This document shows, piece after piece, positions 43,449 to 51,920 of a DNA stretch of 64,000 bases; positions within the stretch are counted from its first letter, which is position 1, and the number at the start of each line of letters is the position of its first letter. Origin of the DNA: CALAGB01 sp963713965. GTDB lineage: Bacteria > Chloroflexota > Chloroflexia > Thermomicrobiales > Thermomicrobiaceae. The notes under the pieces are model-generated. The model saw only the letters and a program-made list of their open reading frames with translations. It ran no database searches and was not told the origin of the DNA. The position numbers and the translations under genes were made by a program. The stretch is from assembly GCA_963713965.1 (NCBI GenBank), contig OY970217.1, positions 806,001 through 870,000 of the forward strand, given 5' to 3'.

Positions 43449-44384
43449 ATGCGCGAACTCTTCCGAAGACAGCCAAAATTCTCTCAGCTTGCGCAGGGCG
43501 AAGAGACGCTATCGATCCCGGATGACCTTTGGACCAAGTGCCCAAAGTGTAATGAGCTACAGTATTCAAAAGACGCCGAACGCCTCCTGTTTGTTTGCCC
43601 TCGCTGCGGACATCACGCTCGCTTGACTGCCAGACAAAGAATCGATGCCCTGGTAGATGCGGGGACCTTCACCGAATTCGATGCGCAACTCAAATCCGCT
43701 GACCCGCTGGACTTCGTCGCCAACGGTGACGCCTACCGGGACAAGACCGCGGCCGCTGCGCGCAAGACGGGCTCGAATGACGCCCTCGTCTGTGGAAACG
43801 CGACCATCGCAGGGGAGCCGGTTTCGTTGGCGGTCACCGAGTTCGGGTTTCTGGGCGCGAGCATGGGCTCGGTCTACGGTGAGAAGCTCGTACGTGCTAT
43901 GGAGCGCGCCATTGACGATCATCGTGGTCTGGTAACCGTGTCTTCGTCCGGCGGCGCCAGAATGCACGAGAGCATGTTCTCGCTGATGCAGATGGCCAAG
44001 ACGACGGCCGCCCTGGCGCATCTTGGTGATGCCAAGCTTCCGCATATCGCCATCCTAACCGATCCGTGCTACGGCGGCGTCACCGCGAGCTATGCCACCG
44101 TGGCCGATGTCATCGTGGCGGAGCCCGGAGCCATCATCGGCTTCGCCGGTCCTCGCGTCATCGAGCAGGTGACCAGGCAGAAGCTGCCTGAGGGATTCCA
44201 GACCGCCGAGTTCTTGCTGGATCACGGCATGATCGACCTGGTCGTGGAACGCGCGCAGCTGCCGGAGCGCATCGGGACACTATTGCGCCATTTCCATGAG
44301 ATTCGCAACAATCAGGAGCCCGTTCCAGTGGCCACAACCATCGACTCAGGTGCCGTCGTGGCGATCGGACGTGTTCGTGGCTGA
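43449..44384 (+). CDS. accD: Acetyl-CoA carboxylase carboxyltransferase, beta subunit
   Basis: Carboxyl transfer to acetyl-CoA at the start of fatty acid synthesis. 311 residues from the ATG at 43449, which follows GAGG; the frame is open further upstream but those residues do not fit the family. The N-terminal four-Cys zinc finger is CPKC then CPRC. The crotonase-fold core has TVSSSGGARMHESMFSLMQM and FAGPRVIEQV. Its stop overlaps the accA start. Confidence 0.96.
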   Translation: MRELFRRQPKFSQLAQGEETLSIPDDLWTKCPKCNELQYSKDAERLLFVCPRCGHHARLTARQRIDALVDAGTFTEFDAQLKSADPLDFVANGDAYRDKTAAAARKTGSNDALVCGNATIAGEPVSLAVTEFGFLGASMGSVYGEKLVRAMERAIDDHRGLVTVSSSGGARMHESMFSLMQMAKTTAALAHLGDAKLPHIAILTDPCYGGVTASYATVADVIVAEPGAIIGFAGPRVIEQVTRQKLPEGFQTAEFLLDHGMIDLVVERAQLPERIGTLLRHFHEIRNNQEPVPVATTIDSGAVVAIGRVRG

Positions 44385-45243
44385 CCGTCTGACAGCATGG
44401 GACCGAGTTCAGCTTGCCCGCAACGCGACTCGCCCACACTCTCTCGATTACATTCGCGAGCTCGTGCGAGGTTTCGTCGAGCTTCATGGAGATCGAGTCT
44501 TTGGCGACGATCACGCCATCGTTGGCGGTATCGGCAGCTTTCATGGGCAAACCGTGATCGCCATCGGGCACCAAAAGGGCACCAACACACGTGAGAACAT
44601 CGAACGCAATTTCGGCATGCCGAAACCCGAGGGGTATCGCAAAGCGTTGCGGCTGATCCGTCTTGCGGAGAAATTCGGTCTTCCGGTCCTGACGTTCATC
44701 GATACTCCGGCCGCCGATCCAGGATTGGGCTCGGAAGAGCGTGGTCAGGCGACCGCGATCGCCGAAAACTTGATCGCGATGGCGGCGATGCGTGTTCCGT
44801 CCATCGCCACGGTGATTGGTGAGGGCGGCAGTGGAGGCGCGCTGGCTATCGGAGTGGCTGACCGCATTCTCATGCTTGAAAACGCCATTTACGCTGTTGC
44901 CTCACCAGAGGCATGCGCCACAATTTTGTGGAAGGACGCGGGACAGGCGCCGCAAGCCGCTGAGATTCTGCGGATTACCGCACGCGATCTCAAGGATTTC
45001 GGCATTGCCGATGAAGTCATTGGCGAGCCGGTTCCGGCGCACGAGCAATCCGGCGCCACGATTCAGCGAGTCGGAGAGACCATCGAACGTCACTTGTCCG
45101 AGGTCAAGCGCTCAGTCGCGGAGCTTGGAATTGACGCCGTGGTCGAGTCTCGCTATAAGAAATATCGACAGATCGGACGTTGGTTGGACGACGCAGAGGG
45201 ATCGATCCAATCCGCGGACGAAGTGGTCGGAGCGATCGGTTAG
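44377..45243 (+). CDS. accA: Acetyl-CoA carboxylase carboxyltransferase, alpha subunit
   Basis: Partner of AccD. 288 residues from the GTG at 44377, which overlaps the accD stop (GTGGCTGA), so translation is probably coupled. Family motifs are RPHSLDYIRELVRGFVELHGDR, GHQKGTNTRENIERNFGMPKPEG and GEGGSGGALAIGVADRILML. The biotin carboxylase and carrier genes are not in the window. Confidence 0.96.
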   Translation: MADRLTAWDRVQLARNATRPHSLDYIRELVRGFVELHGDRVFGDDHAIVGGIGSFHGQTVIAIGHQKGTNTRENIERNFGMPKPEGYRKALRLIRLAEKFGLPVLTFIDTPAADPGLGSEERGQATAIAENLIAMAAMRVPSIATVIGEGGSGGALAIGVADRILMLENAIYAVASPEACATILWKDAGQAPQAAEILRITARDLKDFGIADEVIGEPVPAHEQSGATIQRVGETIERHLSEVKRSVAELGIDAVVESRYKKYRQIGRWLDDAEGSIQSADEVVGAIG

Positions 45244-45572
45244 GCTCGCGATCACTGGAAATCGCACGCACCTGCCGGTGCACGAGTGATGTTCGACAAG
45301 TACGCGAGGATGTCGAATCATCACTCAAGCTGGCGGTCCAGGTGCCGCCAGTCGGGGACAGCGTATCGCCAGATACACGGAATCTGATCGAGCATGGACA
45401 GCCAAAGCCTCCGTTCAACCCGATTCAGCAAACATCATGATGGGAAGGTGATGACTCCTACTCCGTCGACTTCGCTGTCGACTCTTCTGACCTGCGCCGA
45501 GTTCCGGCGTATCTTCTAGCCGCTGAATAGTTTGTTTCGGGCCGTCTCGCACCAGCCTCGAACGGTGCCCTG
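45244..45572. other. Intergenic region after accA
   Basis: 329 bases, no supported gene. It holds two small hairpins: CTGGCGG/CCGCCAG with an 8-base loop (45330-45351) and GTATC/GATAC (45363-45376). Neither has a T run. No riboswitch consensus was recognised. Confidence 0.55.
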
Positions 45573-47774
45573 ATGACTGGATCCTCGAGGCTCATACGGA
45601 AAGGCTTCAAATTGACGCCGCCCTTTCGTCATCGCTGGCGCATGAACGAGTTTGTGCGCAAAGGCGTAATCATCGTCTTTCTGATGACCGCAATGATGGC
45701 TTCACGGGCTGAGACGCTTGGCGTCGCGGCAGCGAACGTGCCAAACGTCGACCCGAGCTCCGTCGTCCCAGAGCAATTTCGCGACGCATCGCCGTGGAGT
45801 CAGGAGAAGGGATGGCACTGGGTCACTCTCTCCTACGATGGAACCCAGCGATTCACCGGATCGAACTACGACTACAGTGTTGGCAAGCCGCTGCCCGCGG
45901 CGACGTATGTCGCCACGCTCGTACGGACGCTTTCGGCCACCGAGTCTTGCGCTGATTGCACCAAAATCTCTCCGACGGAGGAGGGTCCTCCATCGGTCAT
46001 GGGGGGCTCCAACAACCCCGCTCTGGCCGCCGCCTATGCGCACCTCGACAACGGACCGCGCGTCATCATCGATTCAGGCAATTCAGCGGTCAAGCGCTGG
46101 ACGAAAGGCTCCTGGTATCTCAATTTCAGCCCGACCACTCGAACCTTCTTCTCCTGGACCTGGATTCCGGATGACGGAGGGTTTCAGGGCGTTAAGACCG
46201 AGGCGGCCCTTTCGACCACGGTCACTCCTTCGCTTGCCAGCCTGGGCAGCTTGAATTTGTCTCAGTCGATGACACTAGGATCACGAGTCTTCCCGATCGC
46301 GGGCGGCTACGTTGTCTCGCAACCGTACGGCTGCGTCCCGCTCAACGCTGGATATCCCAGCGCCACATTCTGTCCGAGCGATCGCCCGAGCTTCCACGAT
46401 GGCGTGGACCTGGCCGCGACCGCCGGGACGCCGATCGTCGCCGCGGCGAGCGGAACTGTCACCTTCGCGGGTATCGACCCCTCAACCGCGAGCGGCAATT
46501 CGATGATTGTCATCGACCTCGATGGATCCAATGCGGGATACGAGACGGTTTACATGCACTGGGAGAAGTCCTTCGTCAAAGTCGGTGACCGCGTCAGCGC
46601 CGGTCAGGTCATCGCGGACGTTGGATCGGTCGGGTATTCCACCGGTCCACACCTTCATTTTTCGGTCCGCATTGGCGCCACGAACCAGACGATCGATCCC
46701 CTTGCTTGGCTGTCCGGATCGATCCAGTTCGCGACCACCAACGCGCAAGCAGGTCCCGCTTATGCCGGTGTCATGCAGTGGCAGTCGCTGATTCAGCAAG
46801 CGGCGGCGGCGCACAATGTCCCAGCCGGACTCATCGCGGCGATCATGGCGGTGGAATCGGGTGGCAATCCGAACGCGGTCTCTCCGGCCGGAGCGCTCGG
46901 TCTTATGCAGATCATGCCGGGTCAACTGACGCGCCTGGGCGTCCCCGAGGACAAGTGGACCGACCCCGCGAGCAACATCGACGCCGCGGCGCGCTATCTG
47001 GATGAGACGTTGGGAAGAGGCGGAGCCATACAGGACGCGATCGCGCGCTACTTTGGCTCCGGGTGCGACGCGCTCGGCACGTGTACGCAGAACTACGTCA
47101 ACAGAGTCCTCACGCTTTACGTCTACTTCGCCAATTGGATCGAAAACGGGACAGCACCGACGTTGACGAACCCAGCACCGGTGACGAGCCTGAATACCAC
47201 CACGACATCACCCGGCGCGCCGGTGACATCCAACGCGACTACGAACTCGACACCTCCGGCACCACCTGCGAATCCTGTGGCAACGCCGGTCCCGCCAACT
47301 CAGGCGCCGGCGTCGACGGCCACGCAGCCGGACTCGTCGACAGCCACACCAGCACCCACGGACACATCGGCGGCACCTGCTGCTACTCCTTCGCCGAACG
47401 CGACGTCGACGACTCCGTCAACGCCATCACCGAGCGCAACGTCGACGGAAACCCCAGCCGCAAGCCCGACTGCGGCGCCGGCGCCGGACTCGGCGCCGGC
47501 AGCGACAGAAACGCCAGCCGAGACGCCATCGCCAACCGCGACAGCGGCTGCGTCGCCCGATGCAACTCAGAGTGCAAGCCCGTCGACCACGGCCGAGCCC
47601 ACGGCGACCGCGGCGCCATCTCCGACGCCAACCAAGACGCCCGGCGACTCGACCGATGGTTCGACATATAACGGGGTATCCAATTTACCGAGTCTTCCGC
47701 TCGTCGGACCAACTCTGAATCAGGTATTCGGGAACGGTTCCTCCAGCACACCATCTCCGACTGCCACACCGTAG
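45573..47774 (+). CDS. Secreted M23 peptidase plus lytic transglycosylase fusion
   Basis: 733 residues; the start is uncertain (ATG at 45573 or 45642, the latter giving a compact signal peptide). After the signal comes a C39-like or unknown domain (about residues 50-225). A LytM/M23 endopeptidase follows (SFHDGVDLAATAGTPIVAA; GYSTGPHLHFSV), then a soluble lytic transglycosylase domain with catalytic Glu in AVESGG near residue 426 and LGLMQIMPG. The last 190 residues are Thr/Pro/Ala/Ser-rich. It can in principle cut both the peptide and glycan strands of peptidoglycan. Confidence 0.9.
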   Translation: MTGSSRLIRKGFKLTPPFRHRWRMNEFVRKGVIIVFLMTAMMASRAETLGVAAANVPNVDPSSVVPEQFRDASPWSQEKGWHWVTLSYDGTQRFTGSNYDYSVGKPLPAATYVATLVRTLSATESCADCTKISPTEEGPPSVMGGSNNPALAAAYAHLDNGPRVIIDSGNSAVKRWTKGSWYLNFSPTTRTFFSWTWIPDDGGFQGVKTEAALSTTVTPSLASLGSLNLSQSMTLGSRVFPIAGGYVVSQPYGCVPLNAGYPSATFCPSDRPSFHDGVDLAATAGTPIVAAASGTVTFAGIDPSTASGNSMIVIDLDGSNAGYETVYMHWEKSFVKVGDRVSAGQVIADVGSVGYSTGPHLHFSVRIGATNQTIDPLAWLSGSIQFATTNAQAGPAYAGVMQWQSLIQQAAAAHNVPAGLIAAIMAVESGGNPNAVSPAGALGLMQIMPGQLTRLGVPEDKWTDPASNIDAAARYLDETLGRGGAIQDAIARYFGSGCDALGTCTQNYVNRVLTLYVYFANWIENGTAPTLTNPAPVTSLNTTTTSPGAPVTSNATTNSTPPAPPANPVATPVPPTQAPASTATQPDSSTATPAPTDTSAAPAATPSPNATSTTPSTPSPSATSTETPAASPTAAPAPDSAPAATETPAETPSPTATAAASPDATQSASPSTTAEPTATAAPSPTPTKTPGDSTDGSTYNGVSNLPSLPLVGPTLNQVFGNGSSSTPSPTATP

Positions 47775-47783
47775 AAACACATT

Positions 47784-47823
47784 CGCCCTCGTTTGGCAAG
47801 CTCCTGCTCGCCTGACGAGGGCG
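47784..47823. terminator. Hairpin between convergent genes
   Basis: CGCCCTCGT / ACGAGGGCG, a 9-bp perfect stem with a 22-base loop, between two converging genes. It could serve both strands; T runs are poor. Confidence 0.5.
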
Positions 47824-47884
47824 TTCGCCGTAGTTCACGGGTTGGTCAGTGATCAGTTGGGGCTCGGGTTCGGAGGGCTTGGGG

Positions 47885-49027
47885 CTAGCGCCCCAGGAGT
47901 CCAAGCGCCACAGCGATGCCACGGTAGCGGTCACGGCCACTGGCGCGATCCTGAATATAGCGGTGGACGTGCGACAGGCGATCCGAAGTGAAGATACCTC
48001 GATAGATGCCGCCCTGGACCAGCGGAATTGCTGGTCGCTGTGTCTGGATCATGCGGCGATGAACGTCGTAGACGGAACTGTCGACGCTCATCGGCTGCAC
48101 GTTGGCGTCCATCAGATCCCGCACTTTCATGTTGTGCGATTTGCCGAGCTTTTCCAATACGTCATCGCGCCACAGCATGCCGATCACCTTGCCATTTGAC
48201 GTCACGGCTAGGTCGCGCGACCCACCGCGAATCGCGTAATGGAGTGGTGAATCGGGAGAGATGCCGCCAAAGTCCCACAACGCAAACTGCCCGACCCGCA
48301 GATTGCGGAGCCGCGTCTCGACCTGGATGACCATTGATTCCACGTAAGCCGCGACCACGATGAAGATGGCGACGAGAGGCAGCACGATGTCACGAGCGTA
48401 GATCCCGCCAATGACCAGGAGAATGGCAAATGCCTGTCCCAGCGTCACCGCAATGCGCGTCGCGACGACACGGCTGCTGACCAGTGACAATCCCGCTCGC
48501 AGTACCCGACCACCATCCATGGGAAAGGCCGGAACCAGATTGAACACCGCCAGCATGACGTTGGCAGCCAAGAGATGCAGCAGCATGCCGCCGAAGCCGG
48601 TCTCTTGCACGAGCCCGAGAAAAGCAACGGGGGTGAACAGATGACGAGTGAGAATTACGAGCAGAATCAGTGGTATCAGGCCGGCGGCGACGATAAGGTT
48701 TAGGATTGGGCCGGCGAGGGCGATCATCGCCTCTTTGCGTGGGGAGATCGGTGCATGCTCGATACGAGCGACTCCGCCGATCGGCAACAATGTGATGTCG
48801 TGAACGATCAGTCCGTAGCGTAGCGCGAGGAACCCGTGTGCGAGCTCGTGACCAACGACGCAAATGAAGACCTCAAGCAGAATGAAGATCCCGAAGACGG
48901 CACCGTGAAACCCCTCTTTCATCGAGATTCCCCAGTACCAGATCGCCCACAGAACCGCAATCAGCAGAGTAGGATGAATTCGTATCTCGATGCCGCGAAC
49001 CGTGGCGACACGAACGCCCGATTTCAA
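47885..49027 (-). CDS. Site-2 type membrane metalloprotease (M50) with CBS pair
   Basis: 380 residues. The zinc motif H60-E61-xx-H64 is in VVGHELAHGF, the second motif is NLVPAFPMDGGRVL, and about six transmembrane helices are present. Two C-terminal CBS domains (about residues 245-370) probably sense adenine nucleotides. S2P proteases cut membrane-bound regulators such as anti-sigma factors or pro-sigma factors (SpoIVFB type). The substrate is unknown. TTG start after GGAAGGG. Confidence 0.92.
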   Translation of the reverse strand: MKSGVRVATVRGIEIRIHPTLLIAVLWAIWYWGISMKEGFHGAVFGIFILLEVFICVVGHELAHGFLALRYGLIVHDITLLPIGGVARIEHAPISPRKEAMIALAGPILNLIVAAGLIPLILLVILTRHLFTPVAFLGLVQETGFGGMLLHLLAANVMLAVFNLVPAFPMDGGRVLRAGLSLVSSRVVATRIAVTLGQAFAILLVIGGIYARDIVLPLVAIFIVVAAYVESMVIQVETRLRNLRVGQFALWDFGGISPDSPLHYAIRGGSRDLAVTSNGKVIGMLWRDDVLEKLGKSHNMKVRDLMDANVQPMSVDSSVYDVHRRMIQTQRPAIPLVQGGIYRGIFTSDRLSHVHRYIQDRASGRDRYRGIAVALGLLGR

Positions 49028-49217
49028 ATGCGGTCCCTTCCGGAGCCAGTCAGGTCAGGCAACCTGTTCACGACCGGCTGACACATCATTGTGAGCCGAG
49101 ACGTCGCAGCCGGCGTCCGCACACGATCGTCATGAAAGACGATCATATCACCGAAACCGTCCCATGATCACGTCGTCACGAGAATTATCCCGCAATCCCG
49201 TAGTCCAAAACGTTCCA

Positions 49218-49232
49218 TGGCACATCGATTGC
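49218..49232 (+). promoter_or_regulatory. Sigma-54 type -24/-12 element upstream of rpoN
   Basis: TGGCACA, four bases, TTGC: 10 of the 11 best-conserved positions and the invariant GG-N10-GC spacing. The predicted start is near 49244. Autoregulation by RpoN is inferred. Confidence 0.5.
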
Positions 49233-49324
49233 GTTCTGCCTACTTCGGCATGATTCAGCATTGCAGATTATCAAGTGGGCCATCTGTCAGTGACATGACG
49301 CAGTTGAAATGTGCAGCAATATTC

Positions 49325-49353
49325 TTGCCACCGAATTTCGCTCGCCCTATACT
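49325..49353 (+). promoter_or_regulatory. Sigma-70 promoter of rpoN
   Basis: TTGCCA, a 17-base spacer and TATACT; each hexamer matches consensus at five of six positions. It gives a leader of about 118 bases. Confidence 0.65.
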
Positions 49354-49478
49354 GGAGAAAAGGGCGTCGAGCTCTCAGCATAGTGATTCTGAGAAATTCC
49401 CCTTGAGGTCCTTTTGCTACCCAATCAGTTTGACCGTGAGATCACACTCGATCTGACGCCGGAGCGGAGCAAGCACAC

Positions 49479-50900
49479 ATGCCAGGGATGGAAGTTGGAT
49501 ACGATCTCAATCCTGAAATGAGGCTCTGGGTCTCCCCGAGCCTGATCGAAGCGAATTACATACTTAGCTTGTCTCGAATGGAACTCCAAGAAGTCATCGA
49601 GCAGGAGCTTGAAGAGAATCCGGCGCTCGAGATGGAAGATAAACAGGTCTGTCCCAACTGCGGCGGAGTGATGGAGGGATCCTATTGCCCCAACTGTTTG
49701 ATTACTCAGAAGGAAGACGACCGCTCAGACGAACCGTTCGAGGACTTTCCAGAGCAGCTCTACACTTCCCCTCCTCCCAGCCGAGGCGACTCGGACGAAT
49801 TCGACCCGATGACCCTGGTGGCATCTGAGCAGACACTCGAGCAACAGATCCTCTCGGATGTTTCGACCCTCTGTCAGAATGGCGATTTGCGCGTCGCTGA
49901 ATATCTGGTCGGATCACTCGACGAGCGAGGATTCATTTCCGCCAGCGTCGAGGAAGTCTGCGTCCTGTTCAACGTTTCGCCAGAGTACGTGGAGCGAGTC
50001 ATTGAGAAGATTCAGGCGGTCGCACCCGTGGGCGTGGGGGCGCGCAACCTACAGGAGTGCCTCCTCATTCAGATTCGCTATTTGACCGTCACCGGCGTGG
50101 ACGTTCCACCAGCCGTCGAAACGATCGTGAGCCAATACATCGATGAACTCGGAGCGCACAAGTTCGGCTACGTTGCCAAGGAGCTCGACATCTCGCATGA
50201 AGACGTCGAGACCGCACGGGAATTCATTCGCAACCACCTCAACCCGTTCCCGTTGCAGAATCAGGAAGCGCGTTCCTGGAAAACGCCGCTGCGCTCCCCA
50301 TACGTCGCACCGGACGTCATTGTCAGCCTGCGGGATGGCGCGCTGCACGTCGAGGTGGTCGACACGCGACAGTTCCATCTACGCGCCAACCCGCTCTACA
50401 GCCGTATCGCGCGTGAGATCGGGCGAAGCCGGACCCGAGGCGACTTCAACGACGACGAGCGCCAGCATATTCGTGAGTTCGTCAATCGGGCAAAGCTCTT
50501 CATGTCGAACATCAGCCAGCGTCGGGAAACCTTGTTCAAGATCTCGAAGTGCATCGTTGAGCTGCAGGAAGACTTCCTACGCGGTGGCGTGCGCGAGCTG
50601 CGACCGCTGACTCGCGCTGTCGTGGCGCAGCAGGTGGGCGTGCACGAGTCGACCGTCAGCCGAGCCACCGCCAACAAGTTCGTCATGCTGCCGAATCGGC
50701 GTGTCATCCCCTTCAGCGACTTCTTCACGCCATCTCTCAGCGTCAAGGACGTCATCAAGGAGATGATCGACGGCGAGGGTGAGCCGCTGACGGACCGCCA
50801 GATCTGCGACATGCTGAGCAAGAAGGGCATTCGTATCGCACGTCGCACGGTCGCGAAGTACCGAGCCGAACTCAATATCTTGCCAAGCACTATGCGCTGA
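49479..50900 (+). CDS. rpoN: RNA polymerase sigma-54 factor with zinc ribbon
   Basis: 473 residues. Region I has the Leu/Glu-rich activator-contact helix (SPSLIEANYILSLSRMELQEV). A four-Cys ribbon (C58, C61, C70, C73) and an acidic region II follow, which is not the usual layout. The core-binding domain (LEQQILSDV, GVGARNLQECLLIQ), the HTH (VVAQQVGVHESTVSRATANK) and the RpoN box ARRTVAKYR (residues 454-462) are intact. Sigma-54 needs AAA+ activators to open promoters; none is in this window. Confidence 0.96.
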   Translation: MPGMEVGYDLNPEMRLWVSPSLIEANYILSLSRMELQEVIEQELEENPALEMEDKQVCPNCGGVMEGSYCPNCLITQKEDDRSDEPFEDFPEQLYTSPPPSRGDSDEFDPMTLVASEQTLEQQILSDVSTLCQNGDLRVAEYLVGSLDERGFISASVEEVCVLFNVSPEYVERVIEKIQAVAPVGVGARNLQECLLIQIRYLTVTGVDVPPAVETIVSQYIDELGAHKFGYVAKELDISHEDVETAREFIRNHLNPFPLQNQEARSWKTPLRSPYVAPDVIVSLRDGALHVEVVDTRQFHLRANPLYSRIAREIGRSRTRGDFNDDERQHIREFVNRAKLFMSNISQRRETLFKISKCIVELQEDFLRGGVRELRPLTRAVVAQQVGVHESTVSRATANKFVMLPNRRVIPFSDFFTPSLSVKDVIKEMIDGEGEPLTDRQICDMLSKKGIRIARRTVAKYRAELNILPSTMR

Positions 50901-50915
50901 TCTCGCGTTTCGCGT

Positions 50916-50943
50916 GTGACCGTACAGGGCCGGGGGTTATAAT
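50916..50943 (+). promoter_or_regulatory. Promoter of pyrB
   Basis: GTGACC (50916-50921), 16-base spacer, perfect TATAAT (50938-50943). The -10 box lies in the loop of the rpoN terminator hairpin. Confidence 0.6.
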
Positions 50944-50960
50944 GCTCCCGGCCTATTTTT
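50928..50960 (+). terminator. rpoN terminator
   Basis: GGCCGGG / CCCGGCC, a 7-bp stem with a 12-base loop, followed by TATTTTT, 27 bases after the rpoN stop. Confidence 0.7.
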
Positions 50961-50983
50961 CTGCAACGCGAGTGGGAGGCGGA

Positions 50984-51910
50984 ATGAGGAGCCTGCGAAA
51001 CGTCCTCGAGGTCCGGCAGTTCGACCGCGCGCAGCTCGACTTGCTGTTCACTCGCGCGGATGAGATGCGAATCATCGCCGATGCCGGTGGCTCCAATCGC
51101 CTCAGTGGAAAAATCCTGGCTACGCTCTTCTTCGAACCCAGCACGCGCACCAGACTCAGCTTTGAATCGGCGATGACGCGCCTCGGCGGATCGGTCTTGA
51201 CGGCCGAGAACGCCATCGAAACGTCCTCCTGGGCCAAAGGCGAAACGATCGAAGATACCGCACGCATTGTCGAGTCTTACGCCGACGCGATTGTCATGCG
51301 TCACCCATTGGCAGGGTTCCCGACGCGCGCTTCTGAGGTGATTGACATCCCGGTCATCAATGCCGGTGACGGAGCGCGTGAACATCCAACCCAGGCGCTG
51401 CTGGATCTCTATACCATCGGCCACGAGCTCGGACATATCGACAACCTGCGCATCGCCATGGTGGGGGATCTAAAGTACGGCCGGGCACCGCGATCGCTGG
51501 CGCTGCTGCTGACGCAAGCGACGGGAATCGACCTGGTCTTCATCTCGCCGCCCAATGTGCGTATGGGAGAGGACGTGACTTCGGAGCTGTCCGAGAAGGG
51601 GATTGGCTTCGAGGAGGAGACGGATCTGCTGAGCGTGTTGCCGGACGTCGATGTGGTCTATCAGACGCGCATCCAGCATGAGCGCTTCGATTCGGAAGCC
51701 GACTACGAAGAGGCGCGCGGCAAATACGTCATCGATTCCTCAGCCATGGATGTGCTCAACCCCAAGGCGATCGTGATGCATCCACTTCCGCGCGTCGACG
51801 AAATCGATCCAGCCGTCGACAGCGACCCACGCGCCGCCTACTTCCGGCAAGCACGTAACGGCGTTTACGTTCGTATGGCGATTCTGGACTGGCTCCTCAG
51901 CGAGGACTGA
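50984..51910 (+). CDS. pyrB: Aspartate carbamoyltransferase catalytic subunit
   Basis: Joins carbamoyl phosphate to aspartate in pyrimidine synthesis. 308 residues from the ATG at 50984, which follows GGAGG; residues encoded further upstream lie in promoter DNA. Motifs are FFEPSTRTRLSFE (carbamoyl-phosphate loop), HPTQALLDLYTI, and the C-terminal HPLPRVDEI. No pyrI or other pyr genes are adjacent. Confidence 0.96.
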   Translation: MRSLRNVLEVRQFDRAQLDLLFTRADEMRIIADAGGSNRLSGKILATLFFEPSTRTRLSFESAMTRLGGSVLTAENAIETSSWAKGETIEDTARIVESYADAIVMRHPLAGFPTRASEVIDIPVINAGDGAREHPTQALLDLYTIGHELGHIDNLRIAMVGDLKYGRAPRSLALLLTQATGIDLVFISPPNVRMGEDVTSELSEKGIGFEEETDLLSVLPDVDVVYQTRIQHERFDSEADYEEARGKYVIDSSAMDVLNPKAIVMHPLPRVDEIDPAVDSDPRAAYFRQARNGVYVRMAILDWLLSED

Positions 51911-51920
51911 TTACCACAAC

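Larger units (their letters stand above)
49028..49478. other. rpoN upstream region
   Basis: 451 bases without a supported gene. It carries a sigma-54-like element (49218-49232) and a good sigma-70 promoter (49325-49353) pointing toward rpoN. Confidence 0.7.

Noticed and set aside
45330..45376. Two hairpins after accA as a riboswitch or terminator
   Set aside because: No T run and no known riboswitch consensus could be matched.
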